Origin: Verrucomicrobiota bacterium | Lineage (GTDB): Bacteria > Verrucomicrobiota > Lentisphaeria > Oligosphaerales > JAFGRS01 | Length of the DNA stretch: 5,829 bases | Assembly: GCA_019136035.1 (NCBI GenBank) | Contig: JAGVUW010000207.1 | Span: 1-5,829 of the forward strand | Reading direction: 5' to 3' | Shown: positions 3,201 through 5,829 of the stretch, piece after piece | Layout: each line of letters opens with the position of its first letter | How positions within the stretch are numbered: the first letter of the stretch is position 1 | Notes under the pieces: generated by a model | The model's database searches: none | The model's input: only the letters and a program-made list of their open reading frames with translations | What the model was told of the DNA's origin: nothing | Made by a program: the position numbers and the translations under genes

Positions 3201-5828
3201 TCAGCGACCCGTGCCGGCGACCGCCGCCGTCGTGGCGGTCGTGTTGGAGTGGTTCCCGCTGGGGGATCGCGACCGGCCGCGGAACCAGAGCCAGTTGGCG
3301 GTCTGGAGGAGGGCGAAGAGGACAGCCTGGTACATGGCTGCCGCCATCTGCAGCATCGGGGTGTTTGGGGGGCCGTCCCAGAGCAGGAACACGACACCCA
3401 GTGCCAGGATCCACGACAGGGTCATCCCCAGCAGGGCCGGGACTGAGCGGTAGTGCCAGCCGAGGCGCAGGTCAACCAGGAGCCAGACCAGCACCACCAG
3501 GGCCGGCGCCATCCACGGCGTCGCCAGCAGCCCGAAGGCATCCGGGATCTGCCCGGTCTCGACCAGCAGGCCGGCCCGGGCGCACAGCGTCGCAAAGACG
3601 CCGTTCAGTGGCGACAGGATCCAGAGGAGACGCAGGCCGGAAATGAACAGCGACGGCTGCCGACCCGGCACCGGGTCGTCCGAGGTCAGGATGCCCGGGC
3701 TGCGCAGGAGCCGTGAGAACAGCGCCAGGACTGTCAGTTGCAGCACCAGCGGCAGGGCGTGCGCCCGCAGGACCGGGCCGACCGGCGACTCGGCAAACCA
3801 GGCCAGGACGAGGTCAATGACGGCCAGGCTCAGCGACAGGCACCACAGGAAGAAGACCGCCGATGCCGACGAGCGCAACAGGGGCCGCCGCACCTCGGTC
3901 AGCAGGCGGTTGCGGCGCGATGGGAAGCCGAGGCCCTCGCGGCGGATCTGCCGCGGCAGGAGGGCCGAAGGGACCTTCAGGACTGCGTTCCAGCACTCGC
4001 CGGCACGGGCGACATCGCGGGCGCGCTCGGCCGAGAGGGCGGCGCGGTAGCGCTCCTGGATCTCCTGGGTGATTCGTCCTGAGACCGCCTTCTCGACGGT
4101 GCTGAGAGAGGCGTCGTCGGCGGCGCGGATGGACTCAACGAGGCGGGCGAGGTCCTTCCACTGTCCGGCCTCGATCCAGGCATTCACCTGGCGATCGACG
4201 CTCTTCTGGAGGGCCTCCCGCAGTGCTGTCACGGCCTCGTCGGCCTGGGTATCCTCGGCATCGGGCGGCAGGACCATGACCTTGGCGCTGAGGCTGGCGG
4301 CAGCCAGATCGCGCAGGGCCTGGATGGCGTCCAGGACGTCGACGTTGGCGGCATCCGCGACCGCCTGCGCCTCGCGCAGGGCGTGCTCGCGCAGGCTGAG
4401 CTGCGTCTCGCTCTGCTGACGGAGTTCCTGGAGGCGCGTTGCCACCGTGCCCCCCACCCAGGCCGGTACCCCGGACAGGAGGCGCCGGCAGGTGCTCACG
4501 CAGTTCGACTTCAGCGCCGTGCCGGCATGGAAGGCGACCTGCGCCAGCTCTTTCTTCAGGGCGTCGACCTCGTCGCGCAGCCACTGGTACTGCTCGCTGC
4601 TGACGAGGCTGTGCAGGGCCGTCGTCGCCTGCTCGAGCTGGTCGAGGCGCAGGGCATCACGGGCCTCCTGCACCCGGACCTCGAAGAGGGTTCCGAGGTG
4701 GGCGACGACATCGCCGAACTGACCCCGGACCAGCTCGGGGAGGACCGACTGGTCGAGTTCGCGGTACTCGGCGACCAGCCGGCAGGTCCCGGCCAGATCA
4801 TCGCGGCTCACGCACTCGTCCATGCGTACCAGGAGGCTCTCGGCCTGGCGGACGACGCCCTGGCGCTGCTCGGCCAGGTTGGCGCCGCAGTGGCCGCAGT
4901 GCTCGGAATTCAGCACGACTTCCTCGCCGCAGAGCGGGCAGGGGTAGCGCCCGTAGGCGCCGCAGGCGATGCAGTAGCGCGAGCTCTCGGCGTTGTTCCG
5001 GCTGCAGCCCGGGCAGACCCAGCGCCCGCCACCCGCCGGCGTCTCGCTCGGCTCCGCCCGCGGCGACAGCTCCGGGGAGGTCTTCAGAAGGACCTGCACC
5101 CGTATCGCCTGAATCAGCTCGTCGGCCGACTGGAAGCGCTCCTCGGGTGACTTGCTGATCAGGCGCAGGATGATCGCGGCTACGCCGGCAGGGAGGTCCG
5201 GGACATGCTTGCGCGGATCCGGCGGCGGGGCGTAGAGGTGCTGCGCGGCGACTTCGGCCAGGGCCGTGCCCTCGAAGGGCAGCCGCGCCGTCAGCATCTC
5301 GTAGAAGGTCACGCCGAGGCTGTAGAGGTCGCTGCGGTGGTCGAGGGGTTTGCCGAGGATGACCTCGGGGCAGACGTAGTAGGGGCTGCCGCCGAAGGTC
5401 TCGGCGCTGGCGTCAGGGATGGCGCCGCCGTGTTCGGCGAGGCCGAGGTCGGCGATCTTGATGCCGCCTTCGGCGGGCATGAGGATATTCTCGGGCTTGA
5501 TGTCGCAATGCACGATGTGCATCTTGTTCCAGGCGGCGCCGAGGCCGGCGGCGACCTGCACGACGATCTCGGCGGCCTGCTCGAGGGGCAGGGGCCCCTG
5601 GGAACGTATTCGGTCGTGCAGCGACTGGCCCTGAACGAGCTCCATGGCCAGGTAGTGCAGGCCGTCTTCCTCGCCGACGGCATAGACGCTGATCAGGTTC
5701 GGATGGGTGATCGAAGCCGCGATGCGGGCTTCCTTGAGAAAGCGGCTGAGCTGGGGCTGGGAGGCCGCCAGGGAGGGATGCATGACCTTCACCGCGGCCG
5801 GGCGCAGCAGCGAGATCTGCTCGGCGCG
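3201..5828 (-). CDS. PknB-type Ser/Thr protein kinase with double zinc ribbon and C-terminal membrane domain (5' end outside window)
   Basis: Partial gene: 875 codons are visible to the TGA at 3201-3203. The start and glycine-rich loop lie beyond the edge. Positions below count from the first full codon. Kinase domain, about 1-245: AVK lysine (K14), helix-C glutamate (E33), catalytic loop HCDIKPEN (107-114, D109, K111, N114), DLG (127-129), PYYVCPE (149-155), SDLYSLG (166-172). HCD replaces the usual HRD. Double zinc ribbon: CxxC pairs at C272/C275, C286/C289, C297/C300 and C311/C314. Residues 325 to about 640 are helical, with coiled-coil or TPR-like stretches and no recognised domain. About six hydrophobic segments follow: 653-679, 691-708, 727-756, 770-790, 795-817 and 824-849, ending in a short Ser/Thr-rich tail. 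The kinase is expected in the cytoplasm, anchored by its C-terminus. Most PknB kinases have one membrane pass and an outer sensor, so this layout is uncommon. The membrane part might be Yip1-like, but this is weak. The internal GTG at 5792 encodes the valine just before K14 and cannot be the start. Confidence 0.5.
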   Translation of the reverse strand, partial: RAEQISLLRPAAVKVMHPSLAASQPQLSRFLKEARIAASITHPNLISVYAVGEEDGLHYLAMELVQGQSLHDRIRSQGPLPLEQAAEIVVQVAAGLGAAWNKMHIVHCDIKPENILMPAEGGIKIADLGLAEHGGAIPDASAETFGGSPYYVCPEVILGKPLDHRSDLYSLGVTFYEMLTARLPFEGTALAEVAAQHLYAPPPDPRKHVPDLPAGVAAIILRLISKSPEERFQSADELIQAIRVQVLLKTSPELSPRAEPSETPAGGGRWVCPGCSRNNAESSRYCIACGAYGRYPCPLCGEEVVLNSEHCGHCGANLAEQRQGVVRQAESLLVRMDECVSRDDLAGTCRLVAEYRELDQSVLPELVRGQFGDVVAHLGTLFEVRVQEARDALRLDQLEQATTALHSLVSSEQYQWLRDEVDALKKELAQVAFHAGTALKSNCVSTCRRLLSGVPAWVGGTVATRLQELRQQSETQLSLREHALREAQAVADAANVDVLDAIQALRDLAAASLSAKVMVLPPDAEDTQADEAVTALREALQKSVDRQVNAWIEAGQWKDLARLVESIRAADDASLSTVEKAVSGRITQEIQERYRAALSAERARDVARAGECWNAVLKVPSALLPRQIRREGLGFPSRRNRLLTEVRRPLLRSSASAVFFLWCLSLSLAVIDLVLAWFAESPVGPVLRAHALPLVLQLTVLALFSRLLRSPGILTSDDPVPGRQPSLFISGLRLLWILSPLNGVFATLCARAGLLVETGQIPDAFGLLATPWMAPALVVLVWLLVDLRLGWHYRSVPALLGMTLSWILALGVVFLLWDGPPNTPMLQMAAAMYQAVLFALLQTANWLWFRGRSRSPSGNHSNTTATTAAVAGTGR
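3218..3241 (-). repeat. Stem-loop at the 3' end of the kinase coding sequence
   Basis: CGACCGCC (3218-3225) and GGCGGTCG (3234-3241) form a perfect 8-bp stem with an 8-base loop, ending about 15 bases before the kinase stop codon in the direction of transcription. It could help stall or stabilise the 3' end of the kinase message. It lies in codons for a low-complexity Ala/Thr/Val tail, so it may simply reflect composition. Confidence 0.5.
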
Positions 5829-5829
5829 G

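Noticed and set aside
4383..5150. Plus-strand open frame of 255 codons
   Set aside because: It is antisense to the zinc-ribbon and helical part of the kinase gene and is a compositional shadow.
5790..5792. GTG at 5792 as start of the kinase
   Set aside because: It encodes the valine just before the catalytic lysine. The frame continues upstream to the window edge with RAEQISLLRPAA, typical of the strand leading to that lysine, so the true start is outside the window.
1..5829. CRISPR array, transposon ends, tRNA or rRNA genes
   Set aside because: No regularly spaced repeats, terminal inverted repeats with a transposase, cloverleaf-like sequences or rRNA-like segments were seen.

Overview
The window is a very GC-rich stretch of bacterial chromosome. 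Third codon positions are heavily G/C, and long antisense shadow frames occur over every gene. It has tight Shine-Dalgarno-led genes, a large Ser/Thr kinase with zinc ribbons, a xylose-isomerase-like TIM-barrel protein and a eukaryotic-type HisA. I infer an environmental, Planctomycetota- or Armatimonadota-like (or related deep-branching, GC-rich) bacterium. The phylum cannot be fixed from the sequence alone. I see no mobile element, CRISPR array, tRNA or rRNA.

Layout. (1) Positions 1-813, minus strand: a sugar phosphate isomerase/epimerase-type TIM-barrel protein, cut at its C-terminus by the window edge. (2) Positions 814-1198: a divergent intergenic region with a weak candidate promoter for the isomerase. 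It also has a good TATACT -10 for the rightward genes, a palindrome in the -35 slot, and leader stem-loops. (3) Positions 1199-3077, plus strand: a compact three-gene cluster. It encodes a bifunctional-nuclease-domain protein with a C-terminal UVR motif, an unrecognised 165-residue protein, and a HisA of the eukaryotic (HIS6) type. Gaps of 41 and 50 bases and clear ribosome binding sites suggest one operon. (4) Positions 3078-3200: a short convergent gap with a perfect 8-bp GC hairpin that could end transcription. (5) Positions 3201-5829, minus strand: a large multidomain Ser/Thr kinase, cut at its N-terminus by the window edge. Its order is kinase domain, double zinc ribbon, long helical region, then a polytopic membrane domain.

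The genes do not form an obvious single pathway. HisA belongs to histidine biosynthesis, the nuclease-UVR protein to nucleic-acid metabolism or stress, and the kinase to signalling. The two points most worth a second look are in HisA and the kinase. The HisA looks like the eukaryotic form but appears to lack about 18-20 residues where the first helix of the TIM barrel should be. The kinase has a non-RD catalytic loop (HCD) and an unusual architecture ending in about six membrane segments. I did not find convincing evidence of a wholly new system.
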